Origin: an uncultured Gammaproteobacteria bacterium | Lineage (GTDB): Bacteria; Pseudomonadota; Gammaproteobacteria; Arenicellales; JAANXG01 | Reading direction: 5' to 3' | NCBI GenBank assembly: GCA_947258975.1 | Contig: CAMYKK010000034.1 | Location: 1 to 39,880 of the forward strand | DNA: 39,880 bases | Shown: one piece after another, positions 7,849 to 15,573 of the stretch | Layout: each line of letters begins with the position of its first letter | How positions within the stretch are numbered: position 1 is the first letter of the stretch | Program-made: the position numbers and the translations under genes | Notes under the pieces: model-generated | What the model was told of the DNA's origin: nothing | The model's input: the letters and a program-made list of their open reading frames with translations, nothing else | Database searches by the model: none

Positions 7849-9258
7849 ATGTCGCAACAAACGAAACTGACGAACTTATCCGACATATACAGCTTCTTTC
7901 GAAAGAACACCTTGCCCATCTATTTTGTAAATACGACGGCGTTCAATATCCTTGGGCTCGGCCAGTGGATACGCTCTTTCCGGTACATCACATACTTTGA
8001 CTCCTTCGATGGCTACCATCATCGCGTATTGAATCCCAAGGACTTGGATAGAAGAACATTCGGATCCAGAGAAGAGATCGTCAACTATCTGCTGGCCCAC
8101 CGTTCGACGCATGAGTTCGTGCAATTACATGGCGGCCAGGGACTGATGCTAACCCTGATGTTCGATGAAGAAACGGAGCGTCTGGCGAAAGATCTGGGTC
8201 TGACCATGGCGCTGCCTTCTGCCGAACTGCGCATGCGCCTGGATTCCAAGGTGGTTACGACACAATTGGGCAACGAAGCGGGTGTGCCGAGCGCACCCAA
8301 TGCTTTAGGCCGCGCCAATAACTACGCGGAGCTGCAGAGACTCTGTTCGACGCATCACCTTGGAGATGATCTGGTCATCCAGACCCCTTACGGAGACTCG
8401 GGTAGGACCACCTTCTTCGTAAGGAACCAAGCCGATTGGAACAAGCATGGGGACGAGTTGATCGACAATGATTTAAAGGTGATGAAACGCATCAATCATA
8501 TTCCCTACACCCTCGAAGCGGTGACCACCCGGTGCGGCACACTGGTTGGCCCGGTGTTGGTGGACATCACCGGGTTCGAGGAGCTCACGCCGTACAAAGG
8601 GGGCTGGGCCGGCAATGACATCAGCAGGAATCTCCTTGGCAAAGAACACGTCAAGGTCATGCAGGACATGGCGAAGGCGCTTGGCGACCGGTTGTACCAG
8701 GAGGGTTACAAAGGCACCTTCTGTGCGGATTTCCTTCTGGATACCGATACCGGCGAGGTCTATCTCGGCGAGTTGAATCCGCGCATCAGCGGCGCTAGCG
8801 CGCTGACCAATCTGGTGACTTCGAAATACGGCGGCGCGCCGTTGATGCTGTTTCACCTATTGGAGTTCATGGGACTTGAATTCGACGTTGACCTGCAGCA
8901 GATACAGGGCCGCTGGGCGGATTTTGATACCTGGAGCCAGCTCATATTCAAAGAGACCGGCGACAAACAGGGGCAGATCACCAAAGCACCGGTATCGGGG
9001 ATCTGGCGTATGCGCAAGGACGGTGGCATTCGCTTCGTCAGACGAAGCATCGATTGGCACAACGTCGGCGATGAGGACGAGGCGTTCTATATGCGCATTT
9101 ACGGCATCGGCGAGCACCTGTACCACGGCGCGGATATCGGCATCTTGGTGGCCCGCGGGCGCATGCAAACCGATGATCGGCAGCTCTCCGAACGCGCCAA
9201 GCAGTGGGTCAACGCCCTGCAGGCGGAGTTCGAGACGGCTACCCCGGCCGCTGATTGA
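7849..9258 (+). CDS. ATP-grasp ligase of unknown substrate (biotin carboxylase-like fold)
   Basis: A 469-residue protein. The central region carries ATP-grasp features: DLVIQTPYGDSGRTTFFV (residues 174-191) as the glycine-rich ATP loop, and GTFCADFLLD (Asp294) with VYLGELNPRISGASAL (Glu308, Asn310) as the Mg/ATP site. The first 90 residues and the last 120 match no family I recognise. GGGAGG lies seven bases before the ATG. ATP-grasp enzymes join a carboxylate, via acyl phosphate, to an amine or other nucleophile. No biotin carrier or PurK/DdlB-specific motif is seen, so amino acid ligation or carboxylate activation is more likely than carboxylation. It is odd in a catabolic operon and may mean that the cluster builds or conjugates a product. 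The thioesterase gene follows within about 30 bases. Confidence 0.8.
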   Translation: MSQQTKLTNLSDIYSFFRKNTLPIYFVNTTAFNILGLGQWIRSFRYITYFDSFDGYHHRVLNPKDLDRRTFGSREEIVNYLLAHRSTHEFVQLHGGQGLMLTLMFDEETERLAKDLGLTMALPSAELRMRLDSKVVTTQLGNEAGVPSAPNALGRANNYAELQRLCSTHHLGDDLVIQTPYGDSGRTTFFVRNQADWNKHGDELIDNDLKVMKRINHIPYTLEAVTTRCGTLVGPVLVDITGFEELTPYKGGWAGNDISRNLLGKEHVKVMQDMAKALGDRLYQEGYKGTFCADFLLDTDTGEVYLGELNPRISGASALTNLVTSKYGGAPLMLFHLLEFMGLEFDVDLQQIQGRWADFDTWSQLIFKETGDKQGQITKAPVSGIWRMRKDGGIRFVRRSIDWHNVGDEDEAFYMRIYGIGEHLYHGADIGILVARGRMQTDDRQLSERAKQWVNALQAEFETATPAAD

Positions 9259-9287
9259 GGTTTTTTCAGGGGATTAAGCTGCATACA

Positions 9288-9713
9288 ATGGCGATGCACA
9301 CGCCTTATGTCCACCCCGTTACGGTGCGATTTGCCGATACCGACGCCGAGGGCCACGTGTATTCGGGGAGCTATTTCGTATATTGCGACGAAGCCTTGAT
9401 GGGGTTGCTCGATGCGGCGGGGTGGTCATGGGAGCACCTGGCCGACCGGGGTGTGGCGGTGTATTACGTCGAGGCCAACTGCCAGTTCAAGCACCCGGCC
9501 CGTTTCGGTGACCAGTTGCTGGTATACACGACGATTGAAAACATAGGCAGAACGAGTTTTCGTTCGCGGATGCGCATCGTGGCGGAAGATAAAGACGCGT
9601 TGATCGCAACGGGGTATATCGCCTCGGTGATGGTGGAAAAAGCAGTGGACAAACCGATTGCAATCCCCGATGACATCAAACAAGCCCTGGCGCGGTTTAG
9701 GTGCAGTGATTGA
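9288..9713 (+). CDS. 4HBT-family acyl-CoA thioesterase (YbgC-like)
   Basis: A hot-dog-fold protein of 141 residues from ATG 9288. The motif VRFADTDAEGHVYSGSYFVY contains the Asp expected as catalytic residue in the 4-hydroxybenzoyl-CoA thioesterase/YbgC group, and YYVEANCQFKHPARFGDQL matches the family's second block. It probably hydrolyses an acyl-CoA in the cytoplasm. The start is uncertain: an in-frame TTG at 9255 overlaps the end of the ligase gene, and AGGGGA at 9268-9273 is rather far (14 bases) from ATG 9288; a second ATG follows at 9294. It is the last gene of the operon. Five bases after its stop begins a MITE-like palindromic element. Confidence 0.8.
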   Translation: MAMHTPYVHPVTVRFADTDAEGHVYSGSYFVYCDEALMGLLDAAGWSWEHLADRGVAVYYVEANCQFKHPARFGDQLLVYTTIENIGRTSFRSRMRIVAEDKDALIATGYIASVMVEKAVDKPIAIPDDIKQALARFRCSD

Positions 9714-9718
9714 GTTCG

Positions 9719-9989
9719 CTAGCCCGTATTTCTCACCAGGATCCCGGATGCTGGCGCAGGACTCGTGCAGTTGCGCGCCGCGCCTGGAGCGCGACCCATA
9801 GCGAGCTATGGGTCGAGTGAAGGCCAAGCGCAGGTGTGCGAGGACTAGCCAGGGCCGGGATAGCCCAGCTACTATTCTCAGCAACCCACATCAGGGATTT
9901 AAGCTGTCTCTTCATAGAATTAACGTATCCAGTCTTTCCGGTGCATGCCAAGAATAGTAGCTGGGCGCCTGGTGAGAAATGCGGGCTAG
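9719..9989. mobile_element. 271-bp MITE-like element with terminal and nested inverted repeats
   Basis: The ends are 22-base inverted repeats, 9719-9740 and 9968-9989, matching at 21 of 22 positions (core CCCGYATTTCTCACCAGG). Inside are three further dyads: an imperfect pair near 9741-9754 and 9849-9862; a perfect 10-base stem, GACCCATAGC at 9793-9802 against 9805-9814, with a two-base loop; and a 15-base perfect pair, CCCAGCTACTATTCT at 9864-9878 against 9951-9965. CTAG stands at both extremes; being self-complementary, it could be part of the repeat or a target duplication. No transposase is encoded, so this looks like a non-autonomous element. It may also serve as a transcription end for the operon before it. 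Confidence 0.8.
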
Positions 9990-10071
9990 TGGCGGCCTAG
10001 GTTGAGATCCTCGTCTTTGAGCGGCACTCGGCACGGGCTCTCGTTGCGCTCCCAATGATCACAGAGTGCAC

Positions 10072-10107
10072 TGTCATTCTTAACGCGCACAGCGCGTGAA
10101 GAATCTT
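10072..10107. repeat. 36-base direct repeat, copy 1
   Basis: It begins TGTCATTCTTAACGCGCACA and ends GCGTGAAGAATCTT. It matches copy 2 at 10249-10284 at 35 of 36 positions. Within it, ACGCGCACAGCGCGT forms a small dyad. Together with AGATCCTTCGTCG...AGGATGAC to 10158 it resembles a dispersed hairpin repeat known in many bacterial intergenic regions. Confidence 0.75.
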
Positions 10108-10248
10108 GGGTCCCCATGTTGCTCCAGATCCTTCGTCGTTCTACTCCTCAGGATGACCCAAAGGGTTGCATTCCTCAGGAGGGCAAGAGCGTATTGCTAT
10201 GAAGATTGTTATCGAGCGTCGTACTCTTCAAACGACGACGAAGAGAGT

Positions 10249-10284
10249 TGTCATTCTGAACGCGCACAGCGCGTGAAGAATCTT
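10249..10284. repeat. 36-base direct repeat, copy 2
   Basis: It differs from copy 1 by one base (CTGAAC against CTTAAC). The right half of the hairpin seen after copy 1 is missing here, so this copy is partial. It ends about 50 bases short of the AraC-type gene's stop. Confidence 0.75.
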
Positions 10285-10335
10285 GAATCTGAACGTTGCG
10301 CTAGCGCGACAGCGCGGTTGGCTTGCCGGGCCGGC

Positions 10336-11373
10336 TCAGCCGATCTTCGCGACAACCAGGTCACCGTGTTCACGGAACTGGTTGGGCGTAACGTCGAACT
10401 TTTTACAGAAAGCCCGGTGGAAATTGGCAGGTTCCGAATACCCGATCAGGTCGGATATCTCGGCAATTGGTAGGCTGCTGGACATAAGGTATTTTTTCGC
10501 CATCCCGAGACGGAAATCCTGTACCACCTGCTGAAACGAGGTGCCTTCGTCTGCCAACCGGCGCCGCAACGTGCGTTCACTCACGAACAGGCTCTCCGCG
10601 ACTTCCGGCAAACGAGGGGCGCGGCCGGGATTTCTCGCCAGCAGCGCCTGGATATCGTGGACCAGGCCCTTCTTTTCGTTCAATTCGGTCAACACCGAAT
10701 CACACAACTGTTCGCACATCCTGGCGATCTCTTGATTCGCAAAGTCCAGTGGTGTGTCCAAATAGCCTTTTGCAAACAAGAATTCGTTGTGCGGTTGCTC
10801 GTACCTGATAGGGCACCCGAAGTGTTCTGCATATAGTTTGCTGTATTCAGGTTTCGGGAACGTGAGACGCACTTCGTCAAACCAGTGCTTGGTGTGGGCA
10901 AAAACACGGCCGAAGTTGGCCCACTGCACGAAGGCCTGTTCGACGCTGTAGCGTACTTTTTTCAAATCCGTCTCGAATTCCGGCAACACGAATTCGCTGC
11001 GCATGACGATTTGTTTGTCATCAACCAGACATTGGAACGTTATGATGGGGGCGCACAGATCCTGATAGCGGATGTATCGATTAATCGCGGTTTTCAGGTC
11101 GATGCTGCTAAACAAGGCGTAACCGACAATCCCCAGTTCTACGGTGGCCCAGCGGTCCCCCTCTGACAGGCCGAGGGCGGGCACATCGACCTCATCGAGA
11201 ATCTTCAACAGCGTGTTCTTGAATGTTGCGTAGGGGATCTGTTGCTCGTTGTCACACAATTCGTTGCGGCTCAAACCCGAGTATTCCAGATAGGGCTTAA
11301 CGTCATAACCGGCTTCCTCGATGGTGTCGAGGACGCGTCCGAGGTAACAACTCGAGCAACGCGACGGTATCAT
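10336..11373 (-). CDS. AraC-family transcriptional regulator
   Basis: A 345-residue regulator with an N-terminal arabinose-binding-type effector domain (about 20-205) and a C-terminal double helix-turn-helix (about 245-340). The DNA-binding part shows VSERTLRRRLADEGTSFQQV in the first HTH and IAEISDLIGYSEPANFHRAF in the second, with FKK-like FCKKFDVTPNQFREH closing the domain. The group includes OruR/ArgR-like regulators of amino acid use in pseudomonads, which would suit a GbuA-type operon, but the effector is unknown. It is transcribed away from the MFS gene at 11723, with 349 bases between. The upstream region has TGGCCGA repeats suitable for its own binding. Start is the ATG at 11373-11371; no strong ribosome site is seen ahead of it. 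Confidence 0.88.
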   Translation of the reverse strand: MIPSRCSSCYLGRVLDTIEEAGYDVKPYLEYSGLSRNELCDNEQQIPYATFKNTLLKILDEVDVPALGLSEGDRWATVELGIVGYALFSSIDLKTAINRYIRYQDLCAPIITFQCLVDDKQIVMRSEFVLPEFETDLKKVRYSVEQAFVQWANFGRVFAHTKHWFDEVRLTFPKPEYSKLYAEHFGCPIRYEQPHNEFLFAKGYLDTPLDFANQEIARMCEQLCDSVLTELNEKKGLVHDIQALLARNPGRAPRLPEVAESLFVSERTLRRRLADEGTSFQQVVQDFRLGMAKKYLMSSSLPIAEISDLIGYSEPANFHRAFCKKFDVTPNQFREHGDLVVAKIG

Positions 11374-11722
11374 GGGGGGGTGATATTTCGGCCTTTGATC
11401 AAAATGAGTTGAATCTGGCCGAAAATGATATTGAACGTGGCCGACGGTGGCAAGTTACGAAGTAGCGCGGCGTTCAAGGGCGGGACGTCGGGTCGCGATA
11501 TTTTGGCCGGCAGAGAGGTTTGCCCGGATGCGGAATCTGGGGTGTGTGCTGCGCGCCGGACTTGATGAGCGCTGGCCCGAAATGCCAGTTAGCGTGACCT
11601 GTGGGGCCATTGTACTCATTAAATCATTCACTTAGCGTCTGACGACCTAGATTGTTTACTCTCGCGCCCGCAATCACTGTGGGTCGCGACGCAAAGGTCC
11701 AGTGGGCTGAGGAAAGACGCAC
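11374..11722. promoter_or_regulatory. Divergent regulator/transporter control region
   Basis: These 349 bases separate the divergent AraC-type and MFS genes and should hold promoters for both. An inverted repeat, ATTTCGGCC (11385-11393) against GGCCGAAA (11417-11424), lies just upstream of the regulator. TGGCCGA also recurs directly at 11416-11422 and 11438-11444, 22 bases apart, close to the spacing of AraC-family half-sites. No protein-coding frame of note is present. GAGGAAAG before ATG 11723 is a good ribosome-binding site. Confidence 0.5.
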
Positions 11723-12904
11723 ATGAACCAAGTTGATCGAGTCAGCGCCATCATCGCCGCCTGCCTGCTGTCAGCATTGGGGGCGATGATCTACAACATC
11801 CTGCCGATGTTCCTGGGAGTGGCGCAGGACGTCCGCGGGTACAGCGATCAACAGTTGGGGTTTGTCACCTCGGTGTATTTTACCGGTTTTAGCGTCGTGA
11901 CCATTTCCGCGTTCTTCTGGATACGCACGGTGAATTGGAGGACCGCCTCGATTGTCGCCGCCTGTCTGGTTATTGCCGGACTGCTGGCGAGCGCGGTATC
12001 CGCACGATATGCATGGTTCATGCTGTGTGTCTTTATCGTCGGCGGCGGGTCCAGCGCGCTGTATGGTGTCGCGACCACGATGCTGGGGGATACGCGTAAT
12101 GCCGCAAGAAGTTTCGGCCTGAAGATCGGCATGGAGGCGGGGCTGGGTTCCGTTCTGTTTTTCTTGTTGCCCCCTCTGGTGATTGCGCGCTGGGGTTTCG
12201 ACGGCATGCTCTATGCCAGTGCCATGGTGGCGATCGTATTGACGATTGCCATAGCCTGGTTGCCGGCCCACGGCGTCAAGGGTCAACAAACCGAGGAACA
12301 ACCGCCGTCGCTGAGCTGGAGTGACATGTCTGCACACCTGCCGATTGTGTTGTGCCTGCTCGGTATATTCGTATTCTTTGGCGGCGTGTCGTCGATCTGG
12401 GCGTTTCTCGAGCGCCTGGGTAATGACGCCGGTTACAGTAGTGGAGCGATCAGTAGCGCTTTGTCGCTGGCACTGATCGGCGCCATGGGGGGATCCTTCC
12501 TGGCGGCCGCGGTAGGCAACCGTTACCGCCTGGCACCGCCGTTGTTCATCGCCGCCGGCGTCTACCTTGTAGCGATGGCGATGTTGGCATGGTCTGCTGG
12601 CGTGATGCCTTTCACCGCCGCCTCGTTGTTGTTTGCTATTGCGTTCGGATTCGCGCTGCCGTTCATGGTGACCGTGGTCTCCGATCTAGACACCAGCGGC
12701 CGGTTCATCGTGTTGACCGTGCCCTCCCTGGCGCTCGGTGGTATCGCGGGTCCGGCGATCGCCGGTATGTTGAAGACGGGGACAGACTACACGCCGATCA
12801 TCGCCTATGCCTCGGCCACCGTCATATTGTCCTTAATCCTGTTTCTCTATGCGCTACGGGTGCAGCAGGCAAATGAACCGCTCGCGGTTTCGCAAAGCCG
12901 CTGA
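11723..12904 (+). CDS. MFS transporter
   Basis: A 393-residue membrane protein with about 12 hydrophobic helices, starting VSAIIAACLLSALGAMIYNI and ending IIAYASATVILSLILFLYAL. The layout, two six-helix halves joined by a hydrophilic loop near residues 185-205 (HGVKGQQTEEQPPSL), fits the major facilitator superfamily. It probably moves a small organic compound across the inner membrane. It faces the AraC-type regulator across a shared control region, so it is likely its target. SDR and aldehyde dehydrogenase genes follow in the same direction, which suggests uptake of the compound they metabolise; export is possible. No substrate-specific motif is recognised. Confidence 0.85.
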   Translation: MNQVDRVSAIIAACLLSALGAMIYNILPMFLGVAQDVRGYSDQQLGFVTSVYFTGFSVVTISAFFWIRTVNWRTASIVAACLVIAGLLASAVSARYAWFMLCVFIVGGGSSALYGVATTMLGDTRNAARSFGLKIGMEAGLGSVLFFLLPPLVIARWGFDGMLYASAMVAIVLTIAIAWLPAHGVKGQQTEEQPPSLSWSDMSAHLPIVLCLLGIFVFFGGVSSIWAFLERLGNDAGYSSGAISSALSLALIGAMGGSFLAAAVGNRYRLAPPLFIAAGVYLVAMAMLAWSAGVMPFTAASLLFAIAFGFALPFMVTVVSDLDTSGRFIVLTVPSLALGGIAGPAIAGMLKTGTDYTPIIAYASATVILSLILFLYALRVQQANEPLAVSQSR

Positions 12905-13042
12905 GTCCGTGAATCCGAATCCCGTCTGAAAACATTACCGAAGGGCGGTCCACGGGTGACCGGGCGCAATAGCGGCCGGGCCCGCGCGGCCATCTGACCG
13001 AATCTGACAGGCGGGATGGCCTGTGTCGCCATTGCGTGTCAT

Positions 13043-13076
13043 GGCCACGATGTCAGATCATTTATGCATCGTGGCC
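13043..13076. promoter_or_regulatory. Perfect 10-base inverted repeat upstream of SDR gene
   Basis: GGCCACGATG (13043-13052) and CATCGTGGCC (13067-13076) form a perfect dyad with a 14-base spacer, 57 bases ahead of the SDR start at 13134. It could be a regulator operator or a leader hairpin. No T-run follows, so it is not a standard terminator. Confidence 0.45.
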
Positions 13077-13133
13077 GGATGAAACAGAACAGCTCCGGCT
13101 CCTTCAACCAGCGACGTTCGACGGGGAGATCTC

Positions 13134-13898
13134 ATGTACTCGCTACAGGGCAAGAATGCGTTTATCACCGGCAGCACCAGTGGCATCGGCCTGGCGGTGG
13201 CCAAAAGCTTCGCAGAGCTCGGCGCTCGCGTCGTGATTTCCGCTGTTGAGGTGGCGCAAGACATCGCCGATGCATTCGGTGGCACGGCGGTGGCCCTGGA
13301 CGTCACCGACAGCGGCCAATACCAACGCGCGCTGAAAGAGGTAGTGGACGATATCGGCAAGCTCGATATTCTTGTGCTCAATGCGGGTATTGCGGGTGAT
13401 GTCGGGACCCTGGAGGAATCTCCGGAAGCGTTCTTTGACAAGTGTATGGCGGTGAATCTGAAGGGTGTCTATCTCGGGTTGAAGTACGGGCCCCGGCACA
13501 TGAACGACGGCGGTTCCATCATCGTCACCGGGTCCGCGGCAGGATCCGGAACCACCGCCCCCGGATCCGGTGAGTACGCGGCTTCCAAAGCGGGCGCCGC
13601 ATATCTCGCGCGCACCTCCGCCATTGAACTGGCGCCGAGAAACATTCGCGTCAATGTCGTTGCCCCGGCATCCATTTTTGGTACCGGCATGATGGCATAC
13701 GACGAGGACAGCCCGGAATTGGCGCTGTACCGCAACCTGACCGCCCTCGGCCGCATGGGCAGGGTGGAAGAGGTGGTCGGTGTCTACAGCTTCCTGGCCG
13801 CAGATGCCAGTACGTTCATTACCGGCGAGGAGATTCGTGTCGACGGCGGCATGTGCGCGGGTGTGACCCTGCCTGTAGCCGAGCGCGTCATGACCTGA
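13134..13898 (+). CDS. Short-chain dehydrogenase/reductase, paralogue of the SDR at 2663
   Basis: A 254-residue classical SDR: ITGSTSGIG (11-19), LNAG (82-85), Ser134 in TGSAAG, and YAASK with Tyr148 and Lys152. The start MYSLQGKNAFITG nearly repeats the first SDR of the window (MFSLQSKNAFITG), and the DGGSII and ITGEEIRVDGG stretches also agree, so the two are close paralogues. Unlike that one, the acidic residue after the second strand is replaced (VVISAVEVAQ), which may change the choice of cofactor. GGGGAG six bases upstream fixes the ATG. An aldehyde dehydrogenase follows after 58 bases; alcohol to aldehyde to acid would be a natural sequence, but the substrate is unknown. Confidence 0.9.
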   Translation: MYSLQGKNAFITGSTSGIGLAVAKSFAELGARVVISAVEVAQDIADAFGGTAVALDVTDSGQYQRALKEVVDDIGKLDILVLNAGIAGDVGTLEESPEAFFDKCMAVNLKGVYLGLKYGPRHMNDGGSIIVTGSAAGSGTTAPGSGEYAASKAGAAYLARTSAIELAPRNIRVNVVAPASIFGTGMMAYDEDSPELALYRNLTALGRMGRVEEVVGVYSFLAADASTFITGEEIRVDGGMCAGVTLPVAERVMT

Positions 13899-13956
13899 GG
13901 ATCAGCCCAAGTCCGGCTGCGTAAAGACATCCAGCGACCAATCGAAGAGAAATTCC

Positions 13957-15462
13957 ATGCACGAGCACGTATCTAATTATCTAGACCAATACAATGTCAC
14001 CGAAACCGCCCGGCGATTTTTGTCCCAGGCGCAGCGAATGTACGTCGACGGAACCTGGGTGGAGGCGGAGACCGGGGAGACTATGGAGGTATACGAACCG
14101 TCAACCGCTACGCTGCTCACCCACATCCCGTCGGGCACCGTCGGCGACGTGGATCGCGCGGTGGCAGCGGCGCGAAGCGCTTTCGAAGACGGCGACTGGG
14201 CGCGCATGACGCCTCGCGACCGCGAACGCATCATGCATCGCATCGCCAACCTCATCGATGACAACGCGCAGACCATCGCCGAGATCGAGACCGTGGACAA
14301 CGGCAAAGCCATCATCGGTTGTCTGGATGCGGACGTCGGCGGATCGGTGGAAACGCTGCACTACATGGCCGGGTGGCCAACCAAGATCGAAGGCGCAATC
14401 CGCTCGGTATCGACCCCGGGACAGCACTTCGCTTACACCCTTAAAGAACCTGTCGGCGTGGTGGGCGCGATCGTGCCCTGGAATTGGCCGTTCAATATGG
14501 CGATGTGGAAGATCGCGGCGCCGCTCGCCGCCGGCTGTACGATTGTGATCAAACCGGCGCAGCAGACGTCGCTCAGTCTGCTGTACTTTATGGAGTTGTG
14601 TGAACAGGCCGGCCTGCCCAAGGGTGTGCTCAACGTCGTTACCGGCAGGGGCTCCTCCGTCGGCCAGCATCTGGCCGCGCATCCCGGCGTCGCCAAGGTC
14701 TCGTTTACCGGTTCCACTGAGGTCGGACGCACGGTGGGCAAGGCGGCCATGGAGCATCTGGCGCACGTCACCCTGGAGCTCGGTGGCAAGTCGCCGATGG
14801 TGGTGTTTGAGGACGCCGATATCGAGCGGGTGGTGAACGCCACCCAGGCGAGCGTGTTTTTTAATGCAGGTCAGGTGTGCAGCGCCGGTTCCCGAATGTA
14901 TGTCCATGAGGCGGTGTATGACGACGTCGTCCAGGCGGTGGCGGATCGCGCCCAGGCGATGAAGCTCGCGCCGGGACTCGATCCCAAATCTGAGATGGGT
15001 CCGGTGATTTCGCAACAGCAGTTCGAGTCGATCGGCAATTATCTCCAACTGGGTGAACAAGAAGGTGCAGAGGTGGTGTGCGGTGGACACACCGTCGATG
15101 GCCCCGGTTATTTCATTCAACCCACGGTGTTCGGCCGCACCGACAATTCAATGCGCATCGTCCAGGAAGAGATCTTCGGTCCCGTCCTGGTGGCGCAATC
15201 GTTTGCGAATGAAGACGAGGCGGTGCGGCTGGCGAATGACAACGAGTACGGATTGGCGGCCAGCGTATTCACTTCCGACGTGTCGCGCGCGCATCGCGTC
15301 GTGCCCCGCATTCAAGCCGGCACCGTCTGGGTCAACACCCATGATTTGATCGAGAGCTGCATGCCGTTTGGCGGTTACAAGAACTCCGGGATCGGCAAGG
15401 ACCTCGGGCCGGAGCAGCTCGATCACTTTCTTGAAACCAAGACCGTTTGGATCGAGTTGTAG
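13957..15462 (+). CDS. Aldehyde dehydrogenase (NAD(P)-dependent)
   Basis: A 501-residue aldehyde dehydrogenase of the usual length. Catalytic Cys308 lies in FFNAGQVCSAGSRMYV, the general base Glu274 in VTLELGGKSP, and Asn176 in PWNWPFNMAMWK. FTGSTEVGR is the cofactor-site motif, and EEIFGPVL near the C-terminus is typical. It oxidises an aldehyde to an acid in the cytoplasm. It follows the SDR in the same direction. It could also accept the aldehyde expected from the kinase/phospho-lyase pair upstream, although it lies some 7 kb away in a different transcription unit. The group resembles betaine/phenylacetaldehyde-type enzymes; the exact substrate cannot be read. An in-frame ATG at 14038 is a less likely start. 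Confidence 0.92.
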   Translation: MHEHVSNYLDQYNVTETARRFLSQAQRMYVDGTWVEAETGETMEVYEPSTATLLTHIPSGTVGDVDRAVAAARSAFEDGDWARMTPRDRERIMHRIANLIDDNAQTIAEIETVDNGKAIIGCLDADVGGSVETLHYMAGWPTKIEGAIRSVSTPGQHFAYTLKEPVGVVGAIVPWNWPFNMAMWKIAAPLAAGCTIVIKPAQQTSLSLLYFMELCEQAGLPKGVLNVVTGRGSSVGQHLAAHPGVAKVSFTGSTEVGRTVGKAAMEHLAHVTLELGGKSPMVVFEDADIERVVNATQASVFFNAGQVCSAGSRMYVHEAVYDDVVQAVADRAQAMKLAPGLDPKSEMGPVISQQQFESIGNYLQLGEQEGAEVVCGGHTVDGPGYFIQPTVFGRTDNSMRIVQEEIFGPVLVAQSFANEDEAVRLANDNEYGLAASVFTSDVSRAHRVVPRIQAGTVWVNTHDLIESCMPFGGYKNSGIGKDLGPEQLDHFLETKTVWIEL

Positions 15463-15573
15463 TCGGCGTTGCTTAACGCCACCGGAACGGGTTCGCAGCA
15501 CCGCCGCGCTGCAGCCATCAGGTATTAATGGTCATCGCGCTATCCATGGCGTGCTCCTTCTGTATACGAGACA

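Larger units (their letters stand above)
9990..10335. other. Gene-free, repeat-bearing spacer
   Basis: I see no gene in these 346 bases between the MITE-like element and the end of the AraC-type gene. They contain two copies of a 36-base repeat and a stretch, about 10072-10158, that begins GTCATTCT and ends AGGATGAC, its near reverse complement. This is the look of a small palindromic dispersed repeat. Confidence 0.6.

Noticed and set aside
9733-9951. Small minus-strand frame inside the palindromic element (about 72 codons)
   Set aside because: It lies wholly within the nested inverted repeats and shows no protein motif; the DNA symmetry explains the sequence better.
14101-15120. Long open minus-strand frame (about 339 codons) opposite the aldehyde dehydrogenase gene
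   Set aside because: It is the antisense shadow of a GC-rich gene with a full set of catalytic motifs; the translation is rich in His and Arg and matches no family.
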